This document shows positions 51,079-61,235 of a stretch of DNA of 64,000 nucleotides, one piece after another. The DNA comes from CAIKBL01 sp964555355 (GTDB lineage Bacteria; Pseudomonadota; Gammaproteobacteria; Ga0077536): assembly GCA_964555355.1 (NCBI GenBank), contig CAZKRY010000008.1, forward strand, positions 124,001-188,000, given 5' to 3'. A program made the translations under genes and the position numbers. Each line of letters opens with the position of its first letter. Position 1 is the first letter of the stretch. Under the pieces are notes generated by a model. The model had not been told where the DNA came from and did no database searches. It was given only the letters and a program-made list of their open reading frames with translations.

Positions 51079-52386
51079 ATGAAGGCGATCTTCAATGTTT
51101 CCCCAGCAGTGAAGCCTTTCGCGCTTTGGGTGGTTATCAATGTGTTGTGCGGAGGGCTTTCGCGCGCCGTGTCGGCCGAGGCATTGTCATTTGACGCCGC
51201 ACTCGCGTTGGCCGTGTCGCAGGCGCCGGTGTTAAGCGCCCGCGCCCATCAAATCGACGCCGCGAAGAACGCCATTGCCCCGTCCGATGCGTTGCCCGAT
51301 CCGCGACTCGCAATCGGGGTAGAGAATTTGCCGATCGATGGCGCCGATGCATTCAATCTAACCAATGACTTTATGACGATGGAGCGGATTGGCGTATCGC
51401 AGGAATTTCCGAACGCGCGTAAGCGTCACGCGCGGCTCGATGGCGCGTTGGCCAAAGTTACCGTGATGGAAGCGCGCGCGCGGTTAGCGCGCCAAGGCGT
51501 GTTGCGCGAAGCAGCAGTTGCGTGGATAGCGCGTGCCACGGTCGAACAGCAGCTTGAGCTCATCCAAACCTTGGTCGCCGAAAACGAATTGTTTGACCGC
51601 ACAGTGCGGGCTGCATACGCGGGCGGCCAGGGGCAAGTGGCCGAACTCGTGTTACCCCGACAGGAAGCAGCCGCGCTCGCCGAACGCCAAGAGCGCTTCC
51701 AAGCACGACGCGCGCAGGCTATCGCGACGTTGCGTCAGTGGATTGGAGACGCTGCCGAGTTACCGCTGTCCGGCGACTCCCCGGTGTTTCCGCTAGATCG
51801 CCAGGCGTTAACGCATCGCTTGCACGAACATCCGGAAATTGCGGCATTCGAATCCGCGGCGCATGTGCTCGATGCGGACGTTGCCGAAGCGGCGGCGGAT
51901 AAGTGGCCCGACTGGGGAGTAGAGTTCGCCTATCAGCATCGCGGCGCTCGCTTCAGCGACATGGTGATGTTGCAGTTCAGCGTCGATCTGCCGTTATTCG
52001 CCGAGTCGCGTCAAAACCCGCGCATCGCCGCCAAGGTCGCGCAACGGCGCGCGCTCGATGCCGAACGGGATGCGAGCTTGCGCGAGCACCAAGCGATGCT
52101 TGAACGCGACTTCGCGGAGTACATACGACTCAGCCATTCGGCGACACGCTACCGAGCGGTGCTGCTGCCGCTTGCGGAAGAGAAAATCGCGTTGACACTG
52201 GCCGCTTGGCGCGGCGGTCAAGGTACGCTCGCGCAGGTACTCGCGGCGCGCCGCGAACGGATTGAAATTCAGCTAAAAGCGCGCGCTATTGCCGGCACCC
52301 GCGCCGAACTTGCGGCCCGACTGCATTATTCCTATGCGCAACCGGATGACGCACGCCTGGCCACACTTAACGGGGCGCAGCCATGA
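51079..52386 (+). CDS. cusC: CusC/CzcC-like outer-membrane efflux protein (TolC family)
   Basis: A 435-residue TolC-family protein with signal peptide (cleavage near AVSAEA). ALPDPRLAIGVENLPIDG and the PNARKRHAR segment are typical of CzcC/CusC. Mostly helical, with two repeats. ATG at 51079 has GGAG 8 bases upstream. Its stop overlaps the adaptor gene start (ATGA). Outer-membrane channel of the tripartite copper efflux pump. Confidence 0.9.
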   Translation: MKAIFNVSPAVKPFALWVVINVLCGGLSRAVSAEALSFDAALALAVSQAPVLSARAHQIDAAKNAIAPSDALPDPRLAIGVENLPIDGADAFNLTNDFMTMERIGVSQEFPNARKRHARLDGALAKVTVMEARARLARQGVLREAAVAWIARATVEQQLELIQTLVAENELFDRTVRAAYAGGQGQVAELVLPRQEAAALAERQERFQARRAQAIATLRQWIGDAAELPLSGDSPVFPLDRQALTHRLHEHPEIAAFESAAHVLDADVAEAAADKWPDWGVEFAYQHRGARFSDMVMLQFSVDLPLFAESRQNPRIAAKVAQRRALDAERDASLREHQAMLERDFAEYIRLSHSATRYRAVLLPLAEEKIALTLAAWRGGQGTLAQVLAARRERIEIQLKARAIAGTRAELAARLHYSYAQPDDARLATLNGAQP

Positions 52387-53681
52387 GCGCTGCGGCACGG
52401 GGAAGCGTGATCGCGGCGGCACTCGCGCTTTTGGCGCTCGGCGCGAGCGGAGGATGGTGGTGGGCGAATCACCTTCAGCAACCAAACGCGGCCGACTTCT
52501 CGGGACCGTCGACTGCCGTCAAAGAAAAAAGTGTCCTGTACTGGTACGACCCAATGCGCCCGGATCAGCATTTCGAGCGGCCTGGCAAGTCGCCGTTCAT
52601 GGACATGGCGTTGGTGCCGAAATACGCGGACGCGGATCAACAATCGACGATGAGTATCGACCCGCGCCTTCAGCAAAATTTGGGGCTGCGTCGCGCGCGC
52701 GTTGCGCGTATTTCATTGATGATTCGAGTCGACGCCACTGGACTGGTCGCCCTTAATACACGCGACGTCGCCATAGAGCAGGCACGCGTGGGCGGATTCG
52801 TGGAACGTGTTTGGCCGTTCGCCGTTGGCGATATCGTCACCGCCGGCCAACCGATCGCCGAGTTATTCGTTCCCGCATGGCATGCCGCGGAGCTCGAATA
52901 TCTGGCGGTTGTCGAAGGGGGCGATTCTGTGTTGATCGCTGCCGCACGTGAACGACTTTTGGTGCTCGGCATGAGCACAAATCAAATCCGGCGACTTGAG
53001 CAGATCCGCAAACCGACGGCGCGCTTTGTGTTGCGGAGTTCGCGATCAGGTGTGATTCAACGTATCGAAGTTCGCGCCGGCATGACGCTGATGTCGGGGC
53101 AAACGCTGCTGGAAGTCAACGGATTGCAATCCGTTTGGGTTGAGATTGCGGTACCGGAAGCAGCCGCCCCGTCGCTCCAGATCGGCACCCACGCAGATTT
53201 GATTTTTAGCGCAATGCCGGGTGAACGCTACACCGGAAAAATTGCCGCCGTTCTACCGTTACTCAGCGACACCCGCAGCCTGCGTGTGCGCGTGGAGCTG
53301 CCCAATCCAGACGGACGTTTGCGGCCCGGGATGTCGGCCCAGGTGAGCCTGCTCGATGATGTATCTCGGCGTCAGGTGCTGGCCGTCCCAGCCGAAGCCG
53401 TTATCCGCACGGGTAAGCGTGCCCACGTGGTCGCCATCGACGACGCGGGTACTTTCATGCCGCGCGAAGTCAATCTCGGGCAAGAAGTCGGCGATTGGAT
53501 TGAAATTAAAGCGGGCGTAAACGAAGGCGACACGGTGGTCGCGAGCGCGCAATTTCTGCTGGATTCCGAAGCCAGCTTGCGTGGGGCGTTCCCGTCCGAT
53601 GCCGACGACGTTGACGCGCCGGAGCAAGGGCAAACGAGTGTGAGCGGTGCGCGTGCCCCGACGCATGGAGCCGCGCAGTGA
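52383..53681 (+). CDS. cusB: CusB-like RND periplasmic adaptor with metal-binding N-domain
   Basis: A 432-residue membrane-fusion protein with an uncleaved or signal-anchor N-terminus. A heavy-metal-binding domain lies at about residues 50-80: YWYDPMRPDQ...PGKSPFMDMALVPKY, the Met-rich form found in CusB. Lipoyl/hairpin domains follow (IAELFVPAWHAAELEYL) and beta-barrel (RPGMSAQVSLLD). CusB Met residues that bind Cu(I) fit. Stop overlaps cusA start (GTGA). Transfers Cu(I) to the pump. Confidence 0.92.
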   Translation: MSAAARGSVIAAALALLALGASGGWWWANHLQQPNAADFSGPSTAVKEKSVLYWYDPMRPDQHFERPGKSPFMDMALVPKYADADQQSTMSIDPRLQQNLGLRRARVARISLMIRVDATGLVALNTRDVAIEQARVGGFVERVWPFAVGDIVTAGQPIAELFVPAWHAAELEYLAVVEGGDSVLIAAARERLLVLGMSTNQIRRLEQIRKPTARFVLRSSRSGVIQRIEVRAGMTLMSGQTLLEVNGLQSVWVEIAVPEAAAPSLQIGTHADLIFSAMPGERYTGKIAAVLPLLSDTRSLRVRVELPNPDGRLRPGMSAQVSLLDDVSRRQVLAVPAEAVIRTGKRAHVVAIDDAGTFMPREVNLGQEVGDWIEIKAGVNEGDTVVASAQFLLDSEASLRGAFPSDADDVDAPEQGQTSVSGARAPTHGAAQ

Positions 53682-56600
53682 CCGCCCGGCTCATCGCCTG
53701 GTCGATTAACAATCGATTGTTGGTGTTACTTCTCACCGGGATGATCACCGCCTGGGGGGTATGGTCAGTCCGTACCACGCCAATCGATGCGCTGCCGGAC
53801 TTGTCGGATGTGCAAGTCATCATCCGCACCACCTACCCAGGACAGGCACCGCAGATCGTCGAGAACCAGGTGACCTACCCGCTTTCGGCCACGATGTTGT
53901 CGGTGCCGGGGGCTAAGTCCGTGCGCGGGTTTTCATTCTTTGGCGATAGTTTTGTCTACGTGCTGTTCGAAGATAAGACGGATCCCTATTGGGCGCGCTC
54001 GCGGGTGCTCGAATATTTAAGTCAGATTCAAAGTCGGCTGCCCGCCAATACCGAATCGACGTTAGGTCCCGACGCCACCGGTGTGGGGTGGATTTATGAG
54101 TACGCACTGGTCGATCGAACGGGGCGGCATGATCTCGGCGAATTGCGCGCGCTGCAGGATTGGTGGCTGAAATTCGAATTGAAAGCGCTGCCGAACGTCG
54201 CCGAAGTGGCGACTGTGGGTGGGATGGTGCGGCAGTTCCAGGTGATCGTCGATCCCATCAAACTGCACAGCGTTGGGCTTACCTACGATGACGTCCGCGC
54301 CGCACTCGCCGCGAATAATCAGGAAACCGGTGGCGGCGTGATCGAAACGAGCGAAGCTGAAACCATGCTGCGCGCGAGCGGTTATTTGCGCACGGTGGAA
54401 GACTTTCGCGTCATCCCACTCAAGCTCGCGAACGGGATCCCGGTGCTGCTCGGCGATGTCGCACACGTTCAGATCGGGCCCGAGGCACGGCGGGGCGTCG
54501 CCGATCTTGACGGTCGCGGCGAAGTGGTGGGTGGTATCGTGGTCTTGCGCTCGGGTATGAATGCGCGCGATACCATCCGCGCGGTAAAACAAAAACTGGT
54601 GGAGCTTCAGCGCAACCTGCCACCGGGGGTTGAAATCGTTACGACCTACGATCGCAGCCAATTGATTGATCGCGCCGTCGACAATCTCACCCGCAAACTT
54701 GCCGAAGAATTTGCCGTCGTCGCGTTGGTGTGTGCCGTATTCTTATGGCACCTTCGCTCGGCGCTCGTCGCGATCGTTGCTTTGCCGCTCGGCGTGCTAA
54801 GCGCGTTCGTCGTCATGCGCTATCAAGGAATCAACGCGAACATCATGTCGCTCGGTGGGATTGCGATTGCAATCGGCGCCATGGTCGATGCTGCGATCGT
54901 GATGATCGAAAACGCGCACAAAAAACTAGAAGCCTGGCAGCGGGAACACGGCGACACCGCCCCGGCGCGCGAAACGCATTGGCGGTTGATTACGGAAGCC
55001 GCGAGCGAAGTCGGTCCGGCGCTCTTTCTCTCGCTGCTCATCGTGACGTTCTCGTTTATGCCGGTGTTCACACTTGAAGCGCAGGAAGGTCGGCTGTTTG
55101 GACCGCTCGCTTTCACCAAGACTTACGCCATGGCTTCCGCGGCGGGTTTATCGGTCACGCTAATCCCGATTTTGATGGGGTATTGGATCAGAGGAAAAAT
55201 CCCCGCCGAAAATACAAACCCGCTTAATCGCCTTTTGATTGCTATCTACAAACCACTGCTAGAAGTCACGCTGCGGTGGCCGTTGACGACACTGGTACTC
55301 GCCTTCTTTGTATTTTTGTCGAGCGGTTGGCCGCTGGCGCGACTTGGCGGCGAGTTCATGCCCGCGATGGACGAGGGTGATCTGCTATACATGCCAAGCG
55401 CGTTGCCGGGCCTCTCGGCGCGCAAAGCCACGGCGTTGCTGCAACAGACCAACCGGATGATCTTGAGCGTGCCGGAAGTCGCGCGGGTGTTCGGCAAGGC
55501 AGGGCGGGCCGAAAGCGCGACCGATCCCGCGCCCTTGGAAATGTTCGAGACGACGATACAGTTCAAACCGCGCGCCGAATGGCGGGCGGGGATGACCCCG
55601 GCGATGTTGCTTGAAGAACTGGATCACGCCGTACAGGTGCCCGGCCTGACCAATATCTGGGTGCCGCCAATCCGCAATCGCATCGATATGTTGGCCACCG
55701 GCATCAAGAGTCCGATTGGCGTCAAGATCGCGGGTGACCAGCTGGGAGACATCGACCGTGTCGCCCTGCAGATAGAAAATATCGCGAAACACATCGATGG
55801 CGTCAGTTCGAGTCTCGCCGAACGCCTGACCGGCGGGCGTTACCTCGATGTCGACATCGACCGGCAAGCGGTGGCGCGTTATGGGCTCAGCGTCGCGGAA
55901 GTGCAAGCGGTAGTCGCCGGCTTGATCGGTGGGGAGAATGTGGGGGAAGTCATCGCTGGGCGTGCCCGCTTTCCGATCAACATTCGCTATCCTCGCGAGT
56001 GGCGAGACTCGGTGGCGCGCCTTGAGGAGTTGCCGATTCAAACGCGTGGCGGCAGCTTCATCGCGCTCGGCATGGTCGCCGAGCTACGTCTCGCCGACGG
56101 GCCTCCCATGCTGAAAAGCGAAAACGCTCGCCCGACCGGATGGGTTTATCTTGACGTTCGTGGGCGCGATATGAGTTCGGTCGTGTCGGATCTTCGCACC
56201 GCTATCAATCGCGAACTCACACTCAAGCCAGGCATGAGTGTGAGCTATTCCGGCCAGTTCGAATTTTTAGAACGCGCGAATGCTCGCCTTAAACTCTTGG
56301 TGCCGGCGACGCTGCTGATTATTTTTATCTTGCTTTATTTGATCTTTGGGCAAGTCGGCGAAGCGTTCCTTATCATGCTTACGTTGCCCTTCGCGCTCAC
56401 CGGTGGGATCTGGTTTCTGTACTTGATGGGCTTCAATCTCTCCGTCGCGACTGGGGTTGGTTTTATCGCGTTGGCCGGCGTTGCCGCGGAATTCGGCGTC
56501 ATCATGCTGTTGTATCTAAAGAACGCTTGGGATGCGCGCGTGGCCATTGAGCGCACTTCCGCCGCGGCTCTACAGCACGCGATTACCGAAGGCGCCGTGT

Positions 56601-56824
56601 TGCGTGTGCGGCCCAAGGCCATGACGGTGGCCGTGATCGTCGCCGGATTGCTCCCGCTATTTTGGGGTGCGGGCGCCGGTAGTGAAATCATGACGCGCAT
56701 CGCGGCGCCGATGGTGGGAGGGATGCTGACGGCGCCGCTCTTGTCGCTGTTCGTCATTCCCCCAGCGTTTGAGTTGATGTGCCGGCGTCGGTTGCGTCGG
56801 GCTCACGCAAATTTGTTGACCTAA
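53678..56824 (+). CDS. cusA: CusA-type Cu(I)/Ag(I) RND efflux pump
   Basis: A 1048-residue RND pump starting at GTG. The three Met ligands of E. coli CusA are conserved: LLYMPSALPG (M573), PLEMFETT (M623) and RIDMLATGIKSP (M672). The proton-relay Asp region LGGIAIAIGAMVDAAIVMIENAHK is intact. It therefore exports monovalent copper/silver rather than zinc/cobalt (CzcA). Final gene of the cusCBA operon; its 3' end overlaps the convergent ABM gene by 4 bases. Confidence 0.95.
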   Translation: MTARLIAWSINNRLLVLLLTGMITAWGVWSVRTTPIDALPDLSDVQVIIRTTYPGQAPQIVENQVTYPLSATMLSVPGAKSVRGFSFFGDSFVYVLFEDKTDPYWARSRVLEYLSQIQSRLPANTESTLGPDATGVGWIYEYALVDRTGRHDLGELRALQDWWLKFELKALPNVAEVATVGGMVRQFQVIVDPIKLHSVGLTYDDVRAALAANNQETGGGVIETSEAETMLRASGYLRTVEDFRVIPLKLANGIPVLLGDVAHVQIGPEARRGVADLDGRGEVVGGIVVLRSGMNARDTIRAVKQKLVELQRNLPPGVEIVTTYDRSQLIDRAVDNLTRKLAEEFAVVALVCAVFLWHLRSALVAIVALPLGVLSAFVVMRYQGINANIMSLGGIAIAIGAMVDAAIVMIENAHKKLEAWQREHGDTAPARETHWRLITEAASEVGPALFLSLLIVTFSFMPVFTLEAQEGRLFGPLAFTKTYAMASAAGLSVTLIPILMGYWIRGKIPAENTNPLNRLLIAIYKPLLEVTLRWPLTTLVLAFFVFLSSGWPLARLGGEFMPAMDEGDLLYMPSALPGLSARKATALLQQTNRMILSVPEVARVFGKAGRAESATDPAPLEMFETTIQFKPRAEWRAGMTPAMLLEELDHAVQVPGLTNIWVPPIRNRIDMLATGIKSPIGVKIAGDQLGDIDRVALQIENIAKHIDGVSSSLAERLTGGRYLDVDIDRQAVARYGLSVAEVQAVVAGLIGGENVGEVIAGRARFPINIRYPREWRDSVARLEELPIQTRGGSFIALGMVAELRLADGPPMLKSENARPTGWVYLDVRGRDMSSVVSDLRTAINRELTLKPGMSVSYSGQFEFLERANARLKLLVPATLLIIFILLYLIFGQVGEAFLIMLTLPFALTGGIWFLYLMGFNLSVATGVGFIALAGVAAEFGVIMLLYLKNAWDARVAIERTSAAALQHAITEGAVLRVRPKAMTVAVIVAGLLPLFWGAGAGSEIMTRIAAPMVGGMLTAPLLSLFVIPPAFELMCRRRLRRAHANLLT

Positions 56825-57120
56825 CGCAACGGTAATGGCCCTTCGGTTATATATTTTTCCGCGCTGATAATCTCAATTTTGCCTTTAATCGCCACCTGGA
56901 ACTCCGTCATGTGCGGCGTTTTGAAATGCGCGGCGAGTGCGGCGTCGTCTTGCCAAACTTCCACGATTCGCATCAAGCCGGGGGTCAGAATATCGAACGT
57001 GAAGGCGTAGGTGATACAGCCGGGTTCTTGCACGGTGGCCGCCACCATCTTGGCCGCGACTTCGCGCAACGACTCCAATGCTTCGGGGGTGATGCGCGCG
57101 CTGACATGGACGATTAACAT
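56821..57120 (-). CDS. Antibiotic biosynthesis monooxygenase (ABM) domain protein
   Basis: A 99-residue dimeric alpha/beta-barrel protein. Blocks VHVSARITPEALESLREVAAKMV, EPGCITYAFTFD and EVWQDDAALAAHFKTPHMTEF are typical of ABM quinol monooxygenases (YgiN type). Full-length, no signal peptide. Convergent with cusA, divergent from the amidase gene. Oxidises quinols or related phenols without cofactor in characterised relatives. Confidence 0.9.
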   Translation of the reverse strand: MLIVHVSARITPEALESLREVAAKMVAATVQEPGCITYAFTFDILTPGLMRIVEVWQDDAALAAHFKTPHMTEFQVAIKGKIEIISAEKYITEGPLPLR

Positions 57121-57243
57121 GGGGAACTCCTACGTGAGTTTTCCGGCAGCGTGCCTCGCGTAGTCGGCGGATGCAAGCACGCTCGCGCGCAAACGCTGGC
57201 GCTTCGTTATGATGCCGGTTCATTGCCACGCTCGGAGGGGAAC

Positions 57244-58683
57244 ATGTCGCAACCGGATCTCGCTTTGCTCGATGCCATTGCTCAAGCCGACTTAATCAAG
57301 CGGCGTGAGATATCTCCGCGCGAATTGGTGGACGCCTCGATTGCCCGCATCGAGCGGGTTAATCCAGCCGTGAATGCCGTGGTGTACAAGTTGTACGACG
57401 AAGCACGGCAACGTGCGCTCGAACCGATTCTGGATACGCCGCTCGCGGGCGTGCCGTTTTTGCTAAAAGACTTTTTGGCCGAGTATGCCGGCCATCCGTT
57501 CACCGAAGGCAGTTCTTATCTTCAAGGTTATATCCCGCAAGAAGACAGTGAGCTCGTTAAGCGCTACAAGCGCGCCGGACTCATCTTCGTCGGTAAGACC
57601 AATACGCCTGAGCTAGCGGTGGGGCCGACTACCGAGCCGCGTTTGTTCGGCCCGACGCGAAATCCGTGGGACACCACGCGCACTGCCGGTGGATCGAGTG
57701 GCGGCGCGGCGGCAGCGGTTGCTTCGGGCATGGTGCCGATGGCGCATGGCAACGATGCCGGTGGTTCAATCCGTGTGCCCTCCGCATGCTGTGGCGTGTT
57801 CGGCATGAAACCCACCCGCGCGCGCAATCCGATGGGTCCGCATTACGGCGACATGATGAGCGGCCTAGTCGCGGAACACGCTTTAACGCGCTCGGTTCGC
57901 GATAACGCGGCGCTGCTCGATGCAACCTCAGGCCCTGATCTCGGCGACCCCTACGCCGCACCACCGCCGTCGCGACCATACTTGCAGGAAGTCGGTGCGC
58001 CGACCGGCAAACTGAGGATCGCATTTACCAAGCGCACGATTACCGGTGACGCCGTCCATCCGGAAAACACCAAGGCGGTTGAAGATGCCGCCAGACTCTG
58101 CGCAGATCTTGGACACGAAGTCGTCGAAGCTTCGCCCAAGGTTGATTCCGAGCGCTTTTTCATGGCGTTTACCTCGGTGCTGTCCGCCGGGTTCACATGG
58201 GCCATTGACGACTGGACGCGACGCTTGAATCGCCCGCCGGCGGAAGAATTCTTCGAGCCGTTTGTGTGGGCGTTCACCGGGCGCGGTCGACAATTCACCG
58301 CGCCGGATTATTTGATTGCGCTCCAAGATTTGCAGCAAATTTCGCGCGATGTCGCGCGCTTCTTTGTCGACCACGATGTGTGGTTGACGCCGATGTTAGG
58401 CGAGCCGCCGGTCCCGCTCGGCACCTTTGCCTACCGCGCCGGCACCGATCCGTTTGAACTGCGCCGGAAGATGGCGCGCTTCACGCCATTTTCGTATTTC
58501 GCGAATGCCACCGGCCAACCCGCGATGTCGGTGCCCACCTATTGGACGCCGGAAGGGTTGCCGATTGGCAATCAATTTGTTGGGCGATTTGGCGACGAGG
58601 CGACGCTTTATCGGTTGGCGGCGCAGCTCGAGGTGGCAAGGCCATGGGTGACGCGTAAGCCGTCGGTGTGGGCCGGCCAGTAA
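57244..58683 (+). CDS. Amidase signature family hydrolase
   Basis: A 479-residue amidase. The Ser-cisSer-Lys triad is visible: Lys in PFLLKDF, Ser in TAGGSSGGAAAAVASG and Ser in GNDAGGSIRVPSA. Start at 57244 with CGGAGGGG. Substrate (amide, 6-aminohexanoate-type or aryl amide) unknown. Followed 35 bases later by the HAE3 transporter gene. Confidence 0.94.
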   Translation: MSQPDLALLDAIAQADLIKRREISPRELVDASIARIERVNPAVNAVVYKLYDEARQRALEPILDTPLAGVPFLLKDFLAEYAGHPFTEGSSYLQGYIPQEDSELVKRYKRAGLIFVGKTNTPELAVGPTTEPRLFGPTRNPWDTTRTAGGSSGGAAAAVASGMVPMAHGNDAGGSIRVPSACCGVFGMKPTRARNPMGPHYGDMMSGLVAEHALTRSVRDNAALLDATSGPDLGDPYAAPPPSRPYLQEVGAPTGKLRIAFTKRTITGDAVHPENTKAVEDAARLCADLGHEVVEASPKVDSERFFMAFTSVLSAGFTWAIDDWTRRLNRPPAEEFFEPFVWAFTGRGRQFTAPDYLIALQDLQQISRDVARFFVDHDVWLTPMLGEPPVPLGTFAYRAGTDPFELRRKMARFTPFSYFANATGQPAMSVPTYWTPEGLPIGNQFVGRFGDEATLYRLAAQLEVARPWVTRKPSVWAGQ

Positions 58684-58718
58684 GACTCCTGATCAAAACT
58701 TTCCAAATCGGAGCTTAA

Positions 58719-61127
58719 ATGCCGCTGAGATTTCGTATTGCCGCCTGGGTCATGCGTTACCGCGCTGCGGTCGCGGTGGCCTTCGTAATCGCCACCTTGC
58801 TGTTTGCCGCCGGTATTCCCCACGTGCAGATCCGCACGATTTTTAAAGACCTGCTGCCGCGTGACGATCCCTTCGTCAAGGTGTATTTCGATCATCCCAA
58901 TTTCGGCAATCCGCTGTTGATCTCGGTCATGCTGAAAGTCAAAGACGGCGACATCTATTCGGCGGAGACGCTTGGTAAGGTATGGCAGATGACGCGCGAT
59001 CTCGATCTCGCGCCGCATGTTAACCACGACACGCTGATTTCGATCGCGACTGAAAAAGCGCGATATGCCGAAGCGACACCGGACGGCGTCGACCTGCAAG
59101 CGTTGATGGGCAACCATCCGCCGGCAACGCTGGAAGAACTTGCCGAATTCAAACGCAATGTCGCGAAAGCCCCCGGCGTACGTGCATTTTATATCTCGCC
59201 GGATGAAACCGCGACGCTCATCAACATCGCGTTCTTGGATAGCGTGGAATATGGCGAGGCTTTCGATTTCGTTCATAAGCTAGTAGAGGGCGCGCGCGAT
59301 GCGCGACACGACGTGTATGTCGCGGGTCTCCCGATCCTAACGGGGTGGGTCTACAAACTGCAGAAGCAGACCTACAGTATTTTTGCGGTGACCGTTGGGT
59401 TGTTGGTGTTAGCACTCATCCTTTACATGCGTAACCTGTCCGGTGTGGTGACGCCGGTGATCTGCGCGGGCGTCGCCGGGATATGGGGTTTTGGACTCAT
59501 CGGCTGGTTAGCCCGCCCGATCGAGCCGCTGCTGATGATCGTCCCGTTGTTGCTGGTGGCGCGTTCGATGTCGCATTGCGTGCAATACACCGAACGCTAT
59601 TACGAAATCCTGCTGCAAGTAGGCGATCGCCGAAAAGCAGCCGAGCTCACCCTCGGCGTCATGATGGTGCCGTCTATATTGGGCATCGTAACCGATGTGT
59701 TCGGCATCGTGTTCATCGCTATCGCACCGATCAAGACGATGGTGAATCACGCGATATTTTGTGGCTTCTGGGCGCTATCGATTATCCCGACCGGCGTTTT
59801 TTTGATCTCAGTGCTGCTGTCCTATCTACCAATCCCAAAGAATGTGACGAAGATTATCGGCGGACATGGCAAGGATGCCGGCGTGCACTTGCTGGAAGAT
59901 CGCGTGCTGTCTTGCGTAGCGAGCCTCTCGGTGGGGCGGTGGGCGCAAGTGACGTCGTTAGTGGTCGTGCTCCTCGCAATCGCCGCCGTCTACACCAACG
60001 CGCAGTTAAAGATCGGTAACCCGGTCGAAGGTAGCAACCTCCTGTGGTACGACTCGGAGTACAACACCGCGGTACGTGCATTGAACGCGCATTTTCCCGG
60101 TATGAATACGCTTGAGATCGTGCTCGAAGCGAAACAGAAGAGCTCCGACCGCCGGGTGGCGCGCACTCCGGAGGCAATGCTGGTGTCTAGCCAACTTCAG
60201 CGCATGATGGAAGAGAGTACGCTCGCCCCGCCGCGCGCTACCTTGTCCTTCACGGATTACATGCGTGAGGTATTTCGCCTGTTCTCAGGCGGCCACCCGA
60301 CTTGGCGTGAACTCGATCCCACCGAACAAGCGGTCGCCACCGCGGGCTTTGTCGCGACCTTCGGCACTAGTCCGTATAACTATGCGACGGTCTCGGATTT
60401 TGAATTTCAATCGTCATCCGTCTCGGTGTGGTTTCCGGATAACAAGCAGGAAACCGTTGATGGTGCACTCGCGAGCGCGCGTGTGGCGGTTGATGCGGTG
60501 GGCGAGGATCATCCGGAGTTTCGGGTGCGTTTAGGCACCGGGGTCATCGCGCTTCAGCAAGCGACCAACAGCGTTGTTCATCGCTACCATTGGTTCATCG
60601 TCGGCCTAGTTAATCTCGCGGTGTTGCTGACCGCCGCGCTCGCGTATCGATCGCTGGTGGCCGGTCTGATTTTGCTGGTGCCGGTTAACTTGTCCAACTT
60701 TTTGTTGGGTTCCATGATGTACCTGCTCGGCATTGGCCTCGATATCAATGCGACGATCGTTGCGGTCATGGGCGTAGGCGTTGGCATCGACTACGGAATT
60801 TACCTACTGAGCAGAATCTGCGAAGAATACGCCGCGCGTGAACACCAACTGGAAGCCGCGATCCACGCCGCCCTGACCACCACTGGCAAAGCGATACTCT
60901 TCACCGCGACCACCATGCTGCTTGGCATCGTGCCGTGGTACTTTTTGTCCGATCTCAAATTCATGGCCGACATGGGCATGCTGCTCGTCGGCATCATGCT
61001 CATCAACATGCTGCTTTCTTTAATTGTTTTGCCGCTGGTTATTCGTTGGGTGAGACCTGCGTTTATGAATCGCAGCGATTTGATGGTGGGCGAGCAATTG
61101 GATTTGTCGCAGGTGACTGCGATATAG
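58719..61127 (+). CDS. RND transporter, HAE3/MMPL type
   Basis: An 802-residue inner-membrane protein with about 12 helices in two repeats (one helix, large periplasmic loop, five helices, twice). The periplasmic loops begin GIPHVQIRTIFKDLLPRDDPFVKVY, a HAE3 hallmark. Conserved motif GVGVGIDYGIYLLSRI in helix 10 region. HAE3 pumps are linked to hydrophobic substrates such as sterols and hopanoids, and often co-occur with DUF1302/DUF1329 genes like those at 6261-9096. No adaptor gene nearby. Next to the amidase, perhaps cotranscribed. Confidence 0.92.
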   Translation: MPLRFRIAAWVMRYRAAVAVAFVIATLLFAAGIPHVQIRTIFKDLLPRDDPFVKVYFDHPNFGNPLLISVMLKVKDGDIYSAETLGKVWQMTRDLDLAPHVNHDTLISIATEKARYAEATPDGVDLQALMGNHPPATLEELAEFKRNVAKAPGVRAFYISPDETATLINIAFLDSVEYGEAFDFVHKLVEGARDARHDVYVAGLPILTGWVYKLQKQTYSIFAVTVGLLVLALILYMRNLSGVVTPVICAGVAGIWGFGLIGWLARPIEPLLMIVPLLLVARSMSHCVQYTERYYEILLQVGDRRKAAELTLGVMMVPSILGIVTDVFGIVFIAIAPIKTMVNHAIFCGFWALSIIPTGVFLISVLLSYLPIPKNVTKIIGGHGKDAGVHLLEDRVLSCVASLSVGRWAQVTSLVVVLLAIAAVYTNAQLKIGNPVEGSNLLWYDSEYNTAVRALNAHFPGMNTLEIVLEAKQKSSDRRVARTPEAMLVSSQLQRMMEESTLAPPRATLSFTDYMREVFRLFSGGHPTWRELDPTEQAVATAGFVATFGTSPYNYATVSDFEFQSSSVSVWFPDNKQETVDGALASARVAVDAVGEDHPEFRVRLGTGVIALQQATNSVVHRYHWFIVGLVNLAVLLTAALAYRSLVAGLILLVPVNLSNFLLGSMMYLLGIGLDINATIVAVMGVGVGIDYGIYLLSRICEEYAAREHQLEAAIHAALTTTGKAILFTATTMLLGIVPWYFLSDLKFMADMGMLLVGIMLINMLLSLIVLPLVIRWVRPAFMNRSDLMVGEQLDLSQVTAI

Positions 61128-61144
61128 CGCGGTTGAACTCAGCC

Positions 61145-61235
61145 TGTTGGGGTTCGCTGCGCTCACCCCAACCTACACGCCACATAGTGTTAACCCTCTC
61201 CCGCGCGCGGGAGAGGGTAGGGTGAGGGTCTTTTT
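61145..61235. repeat. Tandem arrangement of both palindromic element types
   Basis: A reverse-oriented copy of the GTAGGTTGGGGTGAGC element lies at 61145-61176 (ends CCCCAACCTAC) and a CCCTCTCCCGCGCGCGGGAGAGGG copy at 61194-61217 with GTAGGGTGAGGGTCTTTTTT after it. The final T-run makes this a plausible bidirectional terminator between convergent transporter and CocE-like genes. Confidence 0.75.
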
